Positions 8,936 through 18,466 of a stretch of DNA of 64,000 nt are shown here, one piece after another. The DNA lies in contig JAKQDD010000249.1 of NCBI GenBank assembly GCA_029556615.1, positions 1 to 64,000 of the forward strand. Direction: 5' to 3'. The notes beneath the pieces are model-generated. The model saw only the letters and a program-made list of their open reading frames with translations, was not told the DNA's origin and made no database searches. Position numbers and translations under genes: made by a program. The DNA comes from Verrucomicrobiota bacterium (GTDB lineage: Bacteria > Verrucomicrobiota > Verrucomicrobiia > Limisphaerales > J093). Position 1 is the stretch's first letter. The number at the start of each line of letters is the position of its first letter.

Positions 8936-9345
8936 GGGGACAAGCTCCGCGTTCGCGTACGGAGTGGCCGCGAAGCGGTCGGGGTGGGAGTCGCCGCAAG
9001 AGGGCAGGGGAAGGGGAAACCGCCGCCAAGAGGCGCACAACGCGCAAGAGAGGGAGCGGTGCCACGAAGAGGTTGGGGTGGGGAATCGCCGCAAGAAGGC
9101 AGGGGAAGGGGGAATCGCCGCCAAGAGGCGCACAACGCGCAAGAGAGGGAGCGATGTCGCGAAGAGGTGGGGAGGGGTCGCCGCAAGAAAGCCAGGGAAG
9201 GGAGTATCGCCGCCAAGAGGCGCACAACGCGCAAGAGAGGGAGCGATGTCGCGAAGAGGTGGGGAGGGGTCGCCGCAAGAGGGCAGGGGAAGGGGAAACC
9301 GCCGCCAAGAGGCGCACAAAGCGCAAGAGAGGGGGAATCGGTGGA
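8936..9345. repeat. Direct-repeat array A, unit 92-95 bp, about 4.4 copies
   Basis: Units begin with CGCCGCAAG at 8992, 9087, 9179 and 9271. Each contains a purine-rich block, CGCCGCCAAGAGGCGCACAA, GCGCAAGAGAGGG and GCGAAGAGG. The units are nearly identical and lie in the same orientation as array B on the other side of the GxxExxY gene. The style resembles the widespread intergenic repeats with GCAAAGGCGC-type runs found in many environmental bacteria. Long open frames cross the array on both strands only because the repeats lack stops. Confidence 0.9.
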
Positions 9346-9419
9346 CTTGTGTTCCTGCCGTTGTTAAGGCAGTTCCCTGCTCCTAATGTCTGCCGCAGCT
9401 GCGATCAGGGGGCCTTGCA

Positions 9420-9809
9420 TCAGTCATCGGGGGTCGGCAGGGAAAGCGCGTACTTCCTGATCTCGAAACGAGCAGCCCCGAAGTTGATCAAGAGGGCGTG
9501 CTCGATCCGCGAGGCACGGAGGTAGCCCAGCACTTGGGCCACATGCTCGTCGGTCAGCGCTCTGGCAGCCTTGACTTCAATAATGAGACGGTGGTCCACG
9601 AAGATGTCGGCACAGTAGTCGCCCAAGACTGTGCCATCTTCGTCATAGACGATGAGTCGGTGCTGCTGACAGACATCGATGCCAAGCCGACGGAGTCGGT
9701 GGACCAGGGCGTTCTCGTAGATCCTCTCCAAGTGTCCGTGTCGGTGGTACCGATGAATCGCAAAGGCGGTTTCACGGATCGCATCGCAGAGCCGCATGAT
9801 ATCGTTCAT
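9420..9809 (-). CDS. GxxExxY protein (PD-(D/E)XK-like)
   Basis: A 129-aa protein of the GxxExxY family, a compact PD-(D/E)XK nuclease-like fold with no settled role. The defining motif is present as GHLERIY (residues 25-31), followed by DYCADIFVDHRLIIEVKAA, in which Asp68 and the Glu78/Lys80 pair form the nuclease-like metal site, and by ALLINFGAARFEIRKY near the end. Length matches the family (about 120-130). The ATG at 9809 is the best start; an ATG at 9797 is also in frame. The gene stands alone between two arrays of the same direct repeat, which suggests a mobile or recombining cassette. Confidence 0.88.
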   Translation of the reverse strand: MNDIMRLCDAIRETAFAIHRYHRHGHLERIYENALVHRLRRLGIDVCQQHRLIVYDEDGTVLGDYCADIFVDHRLIIEVKAARALTDEHVAQVLGYLRASRIEHALLINFGAARFEIRKYALSLPTPDD

Positions 9810-9906
9810 AGGTGTGTTGCCGGGAACCGGCTGATCTGTCTCCTCCTGGTCAGGAAAATCGTCCCGGAGACGGCGATTGTCCAGATGCCGTCTGAGAAAC
9901 GGTGAG

Positions 9907-10095
9907 GGAGTGGCCGCGAAGAGGTTGGGGTGTGGGTCCGCCGCAAGAAGGCAGGGAAGGGGGAATCGCCGCCAAGAGGCGCACAAGGCGCAAGAGAGGG
10001 AACGGTGCCGCGAAGAGGTTGGGGTGTGGGGTCGCTGCAAGAAGGCAGGGAAGGGGGAATCGCCGCCAAGAGGCGCACAAGAGGGGGGGATCGTT
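9907..10095. repeat. Direct-repeat array B, about 2 copies of the same unit
   Basis: Units begin at 9939 and 10033 (period 94) and match array A closely, including GAAGAGGTTGGGGTG, GCAAGAAGGCAGGGAAGGGGG and CGCCGCCAAGAGGCGCACAA. Orientation is the same as array A, so the two arrays flank the GxxExxY gene as direct repeats. Confidence 0.88.
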
Positions 10096-10126
10096 GGACT
10101 TTCATTCCTTATGCGCTCCTTGCGCA

Positions 10127-10184
10127 TTTTTGCGGCAATCCCCTTTGCGGCAATCCCTTTTTGCGGCAATCCCTTTTTGCGGCC
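10127..10184. repeat. Short tandem repeat, 15-16 bp, about 3.7 copies
   Basis: The unit is TTTTTGCGGCAATCCC with small length changes in the T run. It lies between array B and the beta-helix gene, about 50 bases before the proposed start, and may be a polymorphic tract. Confidence 0.85.
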
Positions 10185-10235
10185 GGTCGGGTTCCGGCGC
10201 TTGACCTTGTGCTGTGTCCCCCGGTTAATCACGGC

Positions 10236-12344
10236 ATGACCGACGGTTGTACTCGTTGGTGGGTTCGCAGCGTTGGGTGCATGGGGCCGGTCTGGCTGCT
10301 GACCGGGTGTCTTTGCCTGGTGGCATCGGCTGTCGCCGCCGAGGCGGTTCCGGAGATCGTTGTCACCAACGATTATGCGTTTGAACCGGGCGTCCGGCTC
10401 GCGGCGCGGCTCGTTGTGCGGGCGAGTCATGTGACGATCGACGGTCGTGGGGCGGTGTTAGCGGGCCCCGGAACCGTGGGCGATCCCAAGTCGCTTGAAG
10501 ACGCTGGCGTCGGCGTTCTCGTCGAGGACGCCACGGGGGTGACCGTGAAGCACCTCGCGGCGCGCGGGTTCGCCACCGGTTTGGTCCTCCGCCGGGCGGA
10601 GGCGGTTGTGGTCGTGGGCTGCGATTTCTCGGACAACTACCACAACCCCGGGCATGGGTGGGGCGAGCTGCCGCCGCGGGGGGGCATTTACGCCGAGGGC
10701 GCCCGGCACTGCGTGATTCAGGAGACCCGTGCCAACCGGGTATGGGACGGGCTGCATTTGGTGGGGGCGAACGACAACCTGATCGAGGACAATGACTTTT
10801 CGAAGTGCTCGAACACGTGCGCCAAGTTATGGCGGGCGTCGCGGAACAAGTTCCTGCACAACAATCTCTCCCATGGGATCCGGATCAACCGCGAGGCGGG
10901 CGAGGTGCATGCGCGGGACTCGACCGGCGTCCTGATCGAGACCGGGTCGGACGACAACTACTGGTACGGCAACGACATCACTCATGGTGGCGACGGCGTG
11001 TTCATCCGGCCGCTGAACCGGTGGGTTTCGAAGGGGAACGTGTTCGTCGGGAATGACATGTCGTACGCGAACAACAACTGTGTCGAGTCGTGGAGTCCTG
11101 GCAACACGTTCATCCGGAACCGGGCCAATCACGGGAGCTACGGGTTCTGGCTTGGGGGCAGCGACCAGACGGTGCTGGTGGGGAACGAAGCGGCGTTCAA
11201 CGGGCTCACCAACGGGTATCACAACGCGCCCGAGGCCGGGTTCGGCCACGGCGGCATCGTGATTGTCGGGGGCCCCGCCACGCACACGCGTATCGAAGGC
11301 AACCACCTCCATCACAACAACGGCGCGGGCATCGCCTTCCGCGGCGACACGGCGTCAGAGGGCCTTGTCTGGCGGACCGAGCATTGGCTGCTCCAGCGGA
11401 ATCGGATCGAACACAACCGGATCGGGATCTGGGGCCGGTGGGGATCCGCCATCGTCCTGGCCGGGAACACCTTCACCGACAACGCTCTCGGCAATTGGGT
11501 GACGAACACGACCGATTGGATCGAGCTGGCGGCCGGTCCGATCACCGGGGTTGGAGCGCCCGTTGCCGATCTCATGGGACCCGAGACCGTTCTGGTCGGA
11601 CAGAAAGTCCGGTTCGACGCCGCCTCGAGCGGCAGCGCCGGCGATCTGCCGTTGTCCTTCCGCTGGTGGTTTGCGGGCCAGCCGGCGTCCGGCCCGGTCG
11701 TGGAACGTCTCTTTAACCAGCCCGGGTTCGTTCGGGTCAGCCTGACCGTCGACAACGGCGTCCTCGCCGACATGGCTTGGCGGGATGTCATCGTCGTTGA
11801 ACCGGTCGATCAGGAGCTGGGAACCGAAGGCGGGGCGGTCCGTTGGGGATTCGAGCTCGAGAACAACGATCACGGCCGGGGGCGCGTGGGGTTTGCGGAC
11901 GAGGCGCCGGGCCTGATTGGCAATCGATGTCTCCGGGTGACGCCGGATCCGTACCCTGGCGCCTACGCGACGGTCATTTACCCGGCCACGCGCGATGCGG
12001 GTTGGGACTGGTCAGGCCGAAGCACCCTCCGGTTCTGGATCCGGGCCCGGAATCCGAATGTCCCTGGCTGGCAGAACGCCGGTCCTGTGGTCCGGTTGAT
12101 TGGTCCGAGTGGCCATCGGGAACTGCGGCCGGCGGCGGAGGCGAACCTGTTGAACGACCCTCCGTTCAGCGAGGCGCGCTGGCTCTGGATGCCGGTGGTC
12201 ATAGCTTTAGCCGGAGACACCCGTTGGGCCGACCGGACCACCGGCGAATTCAGCCTCGGGCGTGTCGATGCCATCAGTCTCGCCGTGGATTCGTGGGGTG
12301 GGGACTCCTTCACCCTGTGGCTGGACGGTCTCTGCGTCGAGTAG
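10236..12344 (+). CDS. Secreted right-handed beta-helix protein with PKD-like domain
   Basis: A 702-aa exported protein. The signal peptide covers about residues 16-36 (ending SAVAAEA). Residues about 50-430 hold parallel beta-helix repeats rich in G-N-x-D/N turns (for example NLIEDNDFSKCSNTCAKLW and NTFIRNRANHGSYGFWLGG), like NosD/CASH polysaccharide-binding or lyase-like proteins. Residues about 440-525 (VADLMGPETVLVGQKVRFDA) fit a PKD fold, and the last 165 residues look like a beta-sandwich carbohydrate-binding module. No lyase catalytic set can be picked out. ATG 10236 is used; an ATG at 10281 (MGPVWLLTG) would give a shorter signal peptide and is equally possible. Confidence 0.78.
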   Translation: MTDGCTRWWVRSVGCMGPVWLLTGCLCLVASAVAAEAVPEIVVTNDYAFEPGVRLAARLVVRASHVTIDGRGAVLAGPGTVGDPKSLEDAGVGVLVEDATGVTVKHLAARGFATGLVLRRAEAVVVVGCDFSDNYHNPGHGWGELPPRGGIYAEGARHCVIQETRANRVWDGLHLVGANDNLIEDNDFSKCSNTCAKLWRASRNKFLHNNLSHGIRINREAGEVHARDSTGVLIETGSDDNYWYGNDITHGGDGVFIRPLNRWVSKGNVFVGNDMSYANNNCVESWSPGNTFIRNRANHGSYGFWLGGSDQTVLVGNEAAFNGLTNGYHNAPEAGFGHGGIVIVGGPATHTRIEGNHLHHNNGAGIAFRGDTASEGLVWRTEHWLLQRNRIEHNRIGIWGRWGSAIVLAGNTFTDNALGNWVTNTTDWIELAAGPITGVGAPVADLMGPETVLVGQKVRFDAASSGSAGDLPLSFRWWFAGQPASGPVVERLFNQPGFVRVSLTVDNGVLADMAWRDVIVVEPVDQELGTEGGAVRWGFELENNDHGRGRVGFADEAPGLIGNRCLRVTPDPYPGAYATVIYPATRDAGWDWSGRSTLRFWIRARNPNVPGWQNAGPVVRLIGPSGHRELRPAAEANLLNDPPFSEARWLWMPVVIALAGDTRWADRTTGEFSLGRVDAISLAVDSWGGDSFTLWLDGLCVE

Positions 12345-12351
12345 TCCCGGC

Positions 12352-12852
12352 CTAACGGAGGCAACGCCGCGCCTGGCTCAAGCCCAGAAGGGTGACACCC
12401 AGAATCGTCAGGGTGGACCCTCCGTCGGGCACTGAGATGGGGCTATCTGCCGCCCACGAGCCATCTGCGAATTCCGCCACGGAGTAATAGCCGTCCGTCG
12501 GGAGCAGGAAGATGCCGTCCCAACCAGTCACGTTCACGGTGTATTCCCCCGTGCTTACGCCGCCGAAGTCGAGCGCCAGATTGTAGTCCCCGTCGTCAAC
12601 GACGCGTGCCGTGGCGGAGCCCCCAGCCGACACTGCTTTCGGACTCTGGACCTTAAAGAAGACGCTATTGAGGGTGCTTGCGGTCGTGACATCGAAGACG
12701 AACACGTTCCCGTTCACATCGAGAGTGATCCACGGGACATCACCTTGCGGCGGCGCGAACGGGGGAAGAGGTTTGTCGTAGAGGTATGTGTTTGCCGAAG
12801 CGCTCAGCGCACACAGCAGAACCCCAACTCCCAAAGCGAGCATTCTCTTCAT
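12352..12852 (-). CDS. Exported protein with VPDGG (VPDSG-CTERM type) sorting signal
   Basis: A 166-aa protein. The N-terminus (MKRMLALGVGVLLCALSASA) is a signal peptide; residues 40-135 are a beta-rich, acidic domain resembling pre-peptidase C-terminal modules. The C-terminus carries VPDGG (141-145), a hydrophobic helix (STLTILGVTLLGL) and a basic end (RRCLR), the three parts of a VPDSG-CTERM signal processed by an exosortase-type system in Verrucomicrobia. The protein is therefore expected at the cell surface or in exopolysaccharide. A second in-frame ATG at 12843 is possible. It converges on the beta-helix gene with a 7-base gap. Confidence 0.75.
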   Translation of the reverse strand: MKRMLALGVGVLLCALSASANTYLYDKPLPPFAPPQGDVPWITLDVNGNVFVFDVTTASTLNSVFFKVQSPKAVSAGGSATARVVDDGDYNLALDFGGVSTGEYTVNVTGWDGIFLLPTDGYYSVAEFADGSWAADSPISVPDGGSTLTILGVTLLGLSQARRCLR

Positions 12853-13341
12853 GGCTGTTGCATGGAGCACAGGCCATGCCGGCTGGACGGTGTGCGGCTT
12901 GCGTTGCCATGCAAGTCTTTTATGTGCAATGATGTACATCTTCGCGATGCACTTCCGGAAAGTCTCACAGGCCGCAACACTCCTTCAGGAGCGTAAACCT
13001 GGCCAACACCTCTTCGGGGGGCTGAATCCGGGTCCCCTCGCAGCCGATTGTCGCCGAGCCCCTGACTGCAAGTCTTTCCGTTCTTTGCGCCGGACGGGGC
13101 GCTGGTAGAAGGGATGTAAGCTGTGCCGACGTCTATTGGGGTTCTGGTTGCGATGCCAGCCGGGGTCAGCACGCTGCATAGCGGAGGCGGTGGTACCAAC
13201 GAGATGAAGGTGAGGATCCAAAGCCGGTCCGGCGCAGTCATTCTGGAATGGGGGATAGGGGGACAGGCTCACAGTCGGATCGGGACATCCGGTTTCACTT
13301 GGCCTTGAAATTGCAGTAACCAAGCCCGAAGCGAATCAGGC
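12853..13341. other. Intergenic, no gene recognised
   Basis: About 490 bases lie between the divergently read VPDGG gene and the CotH gene. Several short frames exist (one ATG frame at 13123-13308), but none shows a domain, signal peptide or convincing codon bias. No clear palindrome or promoter was found. Confidence 0.45.
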
Positions 13342-16300
13342 ATGGACCTTTGCCCTGTGATGACGACCTTGGGAGCGAACCGGACGACGTGGGTGTTGCG
13401 GGTGGTGCTGGGTCTGGTCTTGTTGACCGCGGGGGCGCGGGCCCAGGTGTTCATTTCCGAGTTCATGGCGTCGAACTCGACCGGTCTGAAGGACGAGGAC
13501 GGCGCCGCGTCCGATTGGATCGAGATTTACAACGCGGGCTCGGCAGTGGTGGATCTGGGCGGGTGGTACCTGACGGACGACCCGGATCTGCTGACGAAGT
13601 GGCAGTTCCCCCCCACCCCGCTCGGGGCGCACCGTTTCCTGGTGGTGTTCGCTTCGGACAAGGACCGCCGCGTCTCAGGTGCCCCCTTGCATACCAACTT
13701 CAAGCTGAGCGCTGAAGGCGAGTACCTGGCCCTGGTCGGTCGGGATGGCGCAACCCGGGTGTGCGAATTCGCCCCGGCCTTCCCGCCGCAGTACCCGGAT
13801 GTCTCCTGGGGAACCGGTGTGACGACAACGCTTCTTGCCGCCGACGCGCCGGCCCGGGTCCGGATTCCGACGGATGGCGCCCTGGGGACGGCCTGGGTGG
13901 CCCCCGAGTTTGCCGACGCCGGCTGGCAGGCTGGGACCAACGGGGTCGGATATGAGACGGTCGTCTCCGGCTTTGCCGTTCGCGTGGTCAAGGCCAACGT
14001 CTACGTGTCGGACCTGGCGACGGCGGAACGTGTCCTGAGCACGCCGTCCCTGCAGGCCGCGGTGTATGGCGAGACGGCGCCTGTGATCAACTACGTCAAC
14101 AGCGGCAGCGGCGGCAACTACGGCGACGACCGGGCGGTTCCGGGGCTGGTGGGGGACGTCGAGGACTACGTGATCGAGGCCACGGGGACGGTGACCCTGC
14201 CGAAGTCCGGGAATTGGACGTTCGGGGTGCACAGCGACGACGGTTTCCGGCTCGAAGTGGGGGACAAAGTCCTCGAGCATCCGGATCCCCGGGGCCCCGA
14301 TGCCACGATGGCCACCTTCAATTTCTCGAAGGCGGGCGAGCACGCGCTGCGGCTGGTCTTTTACGAACGGGGAGGGGGATCGGAAGTCGAGTTATGGGCT
14401 GCGTCGGGCTGGAGATGGCGGTGGACCGCCAACGACTTTGATCTGGTGGGGGACACAGCGGCGGGCGGGTTGGCGGTGGTCTCGACCCCGGTGTCGGGCG
14501 GCGGCGGCGCGGGTTATCGCCGCGACATCCGGACGGATGTCGAAGCGCTCATGGTCAACCGGCAGGTCTCGGCCTATGTGCGGCTGCCGTTTGTGGTTGA
14601 GGAGGCCGGTGCGCTCGAGTCGTTGACGCTGAAGATCAAGTACGACGACGGTTTTGCGGCTTATCTCAACGGGGAGCTGGTGGCGACGCGCAATGCGCCG
14701 GCAGCACCGGCCTGGTCCACGCCCGCCACGGCCGCGCACGCGGCGCTGGACTACGAGTGGATCGACCTTTCGTCGAGGCTGGCCGCTTTGCGATCGGGGA
14801 CCAACCTGCTGGCTCTTCACGCGATGAACCGGACGGCGGGCGACTCGGCGTTCCTGGTGCTGGCCGGGCTTTCGGAGTATCGGGTCGGGGGCGGGGTCTA
14901 CGCCCATTTGTCGCCGGGGACGCCGGGAATGGCGAACGTGTCGGGTGTTGCGGGGATAGCCGAGCCGGTACAGTTCTCGGTGCGCGGCGGCGTTTACACG
15001 AATACGTTCACGGTCACGCTGCTAACGGCCACGCCGGGAGCGACGATCCGCTACACCGTCAACAACCAGCTGCCGACGGAGAGCTCGACGTTGTACACCG
15101 GACCGATCTCGGTGACCCAGAGCCGGGCGATCCGGGCGCGGGCATTTGTGGCGGGGATGCTCCCCAGCGCGCCGGCGACGGAGGTTTACACCCTTCTTGA
15201 CACGGGTCTTCACGCCTTCAGCTCGCCGTTGCCGCTCGTCATCATTGACGCCTACGGTCAGGCGCTGCAGCCGGACATGGCGGAGCGCGCTGCGGCGACG
15301 ATCACGGTCATCGACACCCATCGGCCGTCCCATCGGGCCACGCTCCTGAGTCGGCCCGACTATCACGGGCGGGCGGGCATCGAGGGTCGGGGACAGACCT
15401 CCTGGGGTTTTCCCAAGAAACCGTACAACGTCGAGCTCCGGGACGAATGGGACGAGGACCGGGACGCGTCGCTGCTCGGCATGCCGGCGGATTCGGATTG
15501 GGTGCTGCTGAATCTCTACAACGACAAGACGTTCCTGAACGACTTCCTGGCGCACGAGTTGTTCGAGCAGATGGGCCACTACGCGGTGCGCCGTCGGCAC
15601 GTCGAGGTGTTCCTCAACGGCACCCGGCCCGACGGCGGCAGCGACACGTCCGGCAGAGTCAATAACGACGATTATGTGGGTGTGTATCTCCTCCTCGAAC
15701 GGATCAAGATCGGCAAGGACCGCGTCGATATCGCGAGGCTCGATCCGGCGGACAGCCAGGAGCCGGCGATCTCCGGCGGGTACATCTTCAAGAAGGACAA
15801 GGACAGTCCGAACGACGTGAGCTTCACGACGTCCTACGGCCAGTACCTGAAGTACCACGATCCGAGAGGAGACGATCTCACGACGGCGCAGCGCGCCTGG
15901 CTTGAGAACCACCTCAACCAGTTCGAGGCGGCTCTGTACGGCGCCGCCTGGAAGAGCCCCTCCACCGGTTATCCGCGCTACATCGACATCGATTCCTTTG
16001 CGGACAACCACTGGATCGTCGAGTTCACCAAGCAGATCGACGGCTATCGCCTCAGCAACTACTTGCAGAAAGACCGGGGCGGCAAGATCCGGATGGAGCC
16101 GATCTGGGACTGGAACCTGAGTTTTGGCAATGCGGACTATCTCGAGGGGCAGTATGCCGCCAGTTGGTACTGGCCCCTGATCTCGGGTGGCGACCACCTC
16201 TGGCTCCGGCGCCTGATCTCGGAGCCGGGCGATCCGGATTTCAACCAGCGGCTGACGGATCGTTGGTCCGTCCTGCGGACGAACGTTCTGGATGCCGAGC

Positions 16301-18459
16301 GGATCGTGAGGCGGATCGACGAGTTGGCCGCGCTGCTCGATCCGGCCCAGGCCCGGGATTTCAGCCGGTGGCCCCGGCTGGGCTCCTACGTGTGGCCGAA
16401 CCCGCCCGGGTTGGCCAACGCCGGGACCTATGCCGAGGTGCTCGACTGGGTGAAGACGTGGCTGCGGGATCGTTACGTCTGGATCGACAGCCAGTTCCTG
16501 GCGGTTCCCGTGCCCAGCCTTCCGGAGGGGCTCATCCAGCCGGGGGCGTCGCTCGCGTTGTCGGCGCCCCAGGGCAGGATCTACTACAGGCTGGACGGCA
16601 GGGATCCGCGGCTCTCGGGCGGCTCGGTCGCGTCCGGGTCCTTCACCTACCTTGTGCCGATGACGCTCTCCGGCAATGTGCGCCTGTTCGCCCGGGCCTA
16701 CGACAGCGGCCGATGGAGCGGCCCGGCGGTTCGCTCCTACTACACGGAAATTCCCCGGCTTGCGGTTACGGAGATCCAGTACCATCCCGCGCCGGCCTCC
16801 GCGGGAAGCCCGTACGCCGCCGATGATTTCCAGTTTATCGAGCTTGCCAACCTGGGTACGGCGACCCTGAACCTGGCCGGGTACACGCTCGGGGGCGGGG
16901 TGGACTTCCGGTTCGCGGGTGGCGTGCTCGTCCCCGGCGAGCGGGTGGTTCTGGTTCGGAACCGGGACGCATTCATCGCCCGCTACGGCACCGAGATTGC
17001 CATCGGCGGTGTGTTTGCCCGGAGCCTGGCGCATTCCGGGGAACGTCTGGTGTTGGTGGGGCCTCTGGCGGAACCGATCCTCGATTTCGAGTACGACGAC
17101 TCCTGGGAACCGATCACGGACGGCTATGGCTTTTCGCTGGTGGCGGCGGATGAGCAGGCGCCATTGGGGGCCTGGGGCGATCCGGGCCAGTGGCGGCGAT
17201 CGGGCCGGCTCGGCGGTTCGCCCGGCGCGGCGGACCCGCTAGTGCTCATTGCCCCGATCGTGATCAACGAGGTCATGACCCACACCGCCGCACCGGATGT
17301 GGATGCCATCGAGCTTTATAATCCGACGGGTGAGGCGGTGGACATCGGGTGCTGGAATCTCACGGATGACCGCGACGTCCCGGCGAAGTACCGAATCCCC
17401 GCGGGCACGACGGTTCCCCCGGGCGGTTACCTGGTGCTGGACGCGACGCAATTTGGCTCGAGTCAGGGAGCTGAACCGGGCTTTGGTTTGAGCGCGCTGG
17501 GCGAGGAGGTGTTCCTGTTTTCCGCGGATGCCGCGGGCCAGATCACCGGGCACCGCGACGGCTTCGAGTTCGGGGCTGCCGGCCTGGGGGACACCTTCGG
17601 GCGCCACACCAACAGCGTCGGCGACGTCCAGTTCCCGATCCAACGTCGGAGCACGCTCGGGTCCGCGAATGCCGGTCCGCGGTCGGGTGCGGTGGTGATC
17701 AACGAGATTCGGTATTTGCCGGCTGACGGCGACGAGGAGTTCATCGAGCTCAAGAACATCACGGACCAGCCGGTGAAGCTGTACGATCCGTTGGTACCGG
17801 CCCACACGTGGCGTCTCGAGGGGGTGGGCTACGACTTTCCGCCGAACATCGAGATGGCTCCCTGCAGTCTGCTGCTGCTGGTGGGGGTGGACCCGGCGTC
17901 ATTCAGGGTGCGGCACTCGATTCCGGCCGGGGTGCTCGTGCTGGGTCCGTACGCGGGGGCTCTCGATGGGGGCGGCGAGGCGTTGGTGCTCGTGCGTCCT
18001 GGTGCGCCGGTTCTCGGACCGGACGGTGGGTTTGTGGTGCCGGAGGTTGCCGTGGACCGGGTACGGTATGACGATGAGGCGCCGTGGCCGGCGGAGGCCG
18101 CGGGATGGGGGCCGTCTCTCGAGCGCATCATCGCCGCCGGGTACGGCGATGATCCGGCCCAGTGGCGGCCCAGCGCGGGGAGGGGTTCGCCGGGGTTGGA
18201 CAATCCGGCCCAGCCGGGGCAGGGCGCGCCCTCGATCGACGCGGCGGAGTGGGCGGACGGTCCGGAGCCGGTGTTCCGCCTATGGCTGACGCCCATCGCC
18301 GGCCAGGCCTGCCGGATCGAGTCGCGGGATGCGATGAGCGGCGGGGCGTGGTCGGTACTGGCCTTGATCCCGGCGCAGGAGACGACGTGTCCCGTGACAG
18401 TTGCGGACCCGGCCTTCACGGGCCGGCATGAACGGTACTACCGGGTCGTGGTGCCGTAA
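13342..18459 (+). CDS. Giant secreted LTD / PA14 / CotH-kinase protein
   Basis: A 1705-aa exported protein. After a signal peptide (LGLVLLTAGARAQ) comes a lamin-tail domain (about 33-140, FISEFMASNSTGLKDEDG), a PA14-like domain (about 225-370, with WTFGVHSDDGFRL), a chitobiase C-terminal-type beta module (about 550-600, GATIRYTVNNQLPTESS), a CotH spore-coat-kinase-like domain (about 628-1010, including KKPYNVELRDEWDED, DWVLLNLYNDKTFLND, GVYLLLERIKIGKDRV and EPIWDWNLSFGN), a second chitobiase-type module, and three more lamin-tail domains (starting near 1139, 1306 and 1451). CotH domains can act as atypical protein kinases; activity here is untested. Both ATG 13342 and ATG 13360 are possible starts. 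A repeat element begins 8 bases after the stop. Confidence 0.85.
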   Translation: MDLCPVMTTLGANRTTWVLRVVLGLVLLTAGARAQVFISEFMASNSTGLKDEDGAASDWIEIYNAGSAVVDLGGWYLTDDPDLLTKWQFPPTPLGAHRFLVVFASDKDRRVSGAPLHTNFKLSAEGEYLALVGRDGATRVCEFAPAFPPQYPDVSWGTGVTTTLLAADAPARVRIPTDGALGTAWVAPEFADAGWQAGTNGVGYETVVSGFAVRVVKANVYVSDLATAERVLSTPSLQAAVYGETAPVINYVNSGSGGNYGDDRAVPGLVGDVEDYVIEATGTVTLPKSGNWTFGVHSDDGFRLEVGDKVLEHPDPRGPDATMATFNFSKAGEHALRLVFYERGGGSEVELWAASGWRWRWTANDFDLVGDTAAGGLAVVSTPVSGGGGAGYRRDIRTDVEALMVNRQVSAYVRLPFVVEEAGALESLTLKIKYDDGFAAYLNGELVATRNAPAAPAWSTPATAAHAALDYEWIDLSSRLAALRSGTNLLALHAMNRTAGDSAFLVLAGLSEYRVGGGVYAHLSPGTPGMANVSGVAGIAEPVQFSVRGGVYTNTFTVTLLTATPGATIRYTVNNQLPTESSTLYTGPISVTQSRAIRARAFVAGMLPSAPATEVYTLLDTGLHAFSSPLPLVIIDAYGQALQPDMAERAAATITVIDTHRPSHRATLLSRPDYHGRAGIEGRGQTSWGFPKKPYNVELRDEWDEDRDASLLGMPADSDWVLLNLYNDKTFLNDFLAHELFEQMGHYAVRRRHVEVFLNGTRPDGGSDTSGRVNNDDYVGVYLLLERIKIGKDRVDIARLDPADSQEPAISGGYIFKKDKDSPNDVSFTTSYGQYLKYHDPRGDDLTTAQRAWLENHLNQFEAALYGAAWKSPSTGYPRYIDIDSFADNHWIVEFTKQIDGYRLSNYLQKDRGGKIRMEPIWDWNLSFGNADYLEGQYAASWYWPLISGGDHLWLRRLISEPGDPDFNQRLTDRWSVLRTNVLDAERIVRRIDELAALLDPAQARDFSRWPRLGSYVWPNPPGLANAGTYAEVLDWVKTWLRDRYVWIDSQFLAVPVPSLPEGLIQPGASLALSAPQGRIYYRLDGRDPRLSGGSVASGSFTYLVPMTLSGNVRLFARAYDSGRWSGPAVRSYYTEIPRLAVTEIQYHPAPASAGSPYAADDFQFIELANLGTATLNLAGYTLGGGVDFRFAGGVLVPGERVVLVRNRDAFIARYGTEIAIGGVFARSLAHSGERLVLVGPLAEPILDFEYDDSWEPITDGYGFSLVAADEQAPLGAWGDPGQWRRSGRLGGSPGAADPLVLIAPIVINEVMTHTAAPDVDAIELYNPTGEAVDIGCWNLTDDRDVPAKYRIPAGTTVPPGGYLVLDATQFGSSQGAEPGFGLSALGEEVFLFSADAAGQITGHRDGFEFGAAGLGDTFGRHTNSVGDVQFPIQRRSTLGSANAGPRSGAVVINEIRYLPADGDEEFIELKNITDQPVKLYDPLVPAHTWRLEGVGYDFPPNIEMAPCSLLLLVGVDPASFRVRHSIPAGVLVLGPYAGALDGGGEALVLVRPGAPVLGPDGGFVVPEVAVDRVRYDDEAPWPAEAAGWGPSLERIIAAGYGDDPAQWRPSAGRGSPGLDNPAQPGQGAPSIDAAEWADGPEPVFRLWLTPIAGQACRIESRDAMSGGAWSVLALIPAQETTCPVTVADPAFTGRHERYYRVVVP

Positions 18460-18466
18460 GCGCTCG

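Noticed and set aside
8936..10095. CRISPR array at the 92-95 bp repeats
   Set aside because: Units are contiguous and nearly identical along their full length, with no variable spacers and no cas genes; these are direct repeats.
15022..17034. 670-codon minus-strand frame inside the CotH gene
   Set aside because: Antisense of conserved CotH and chitobiase-type modules; no independent coding signal.
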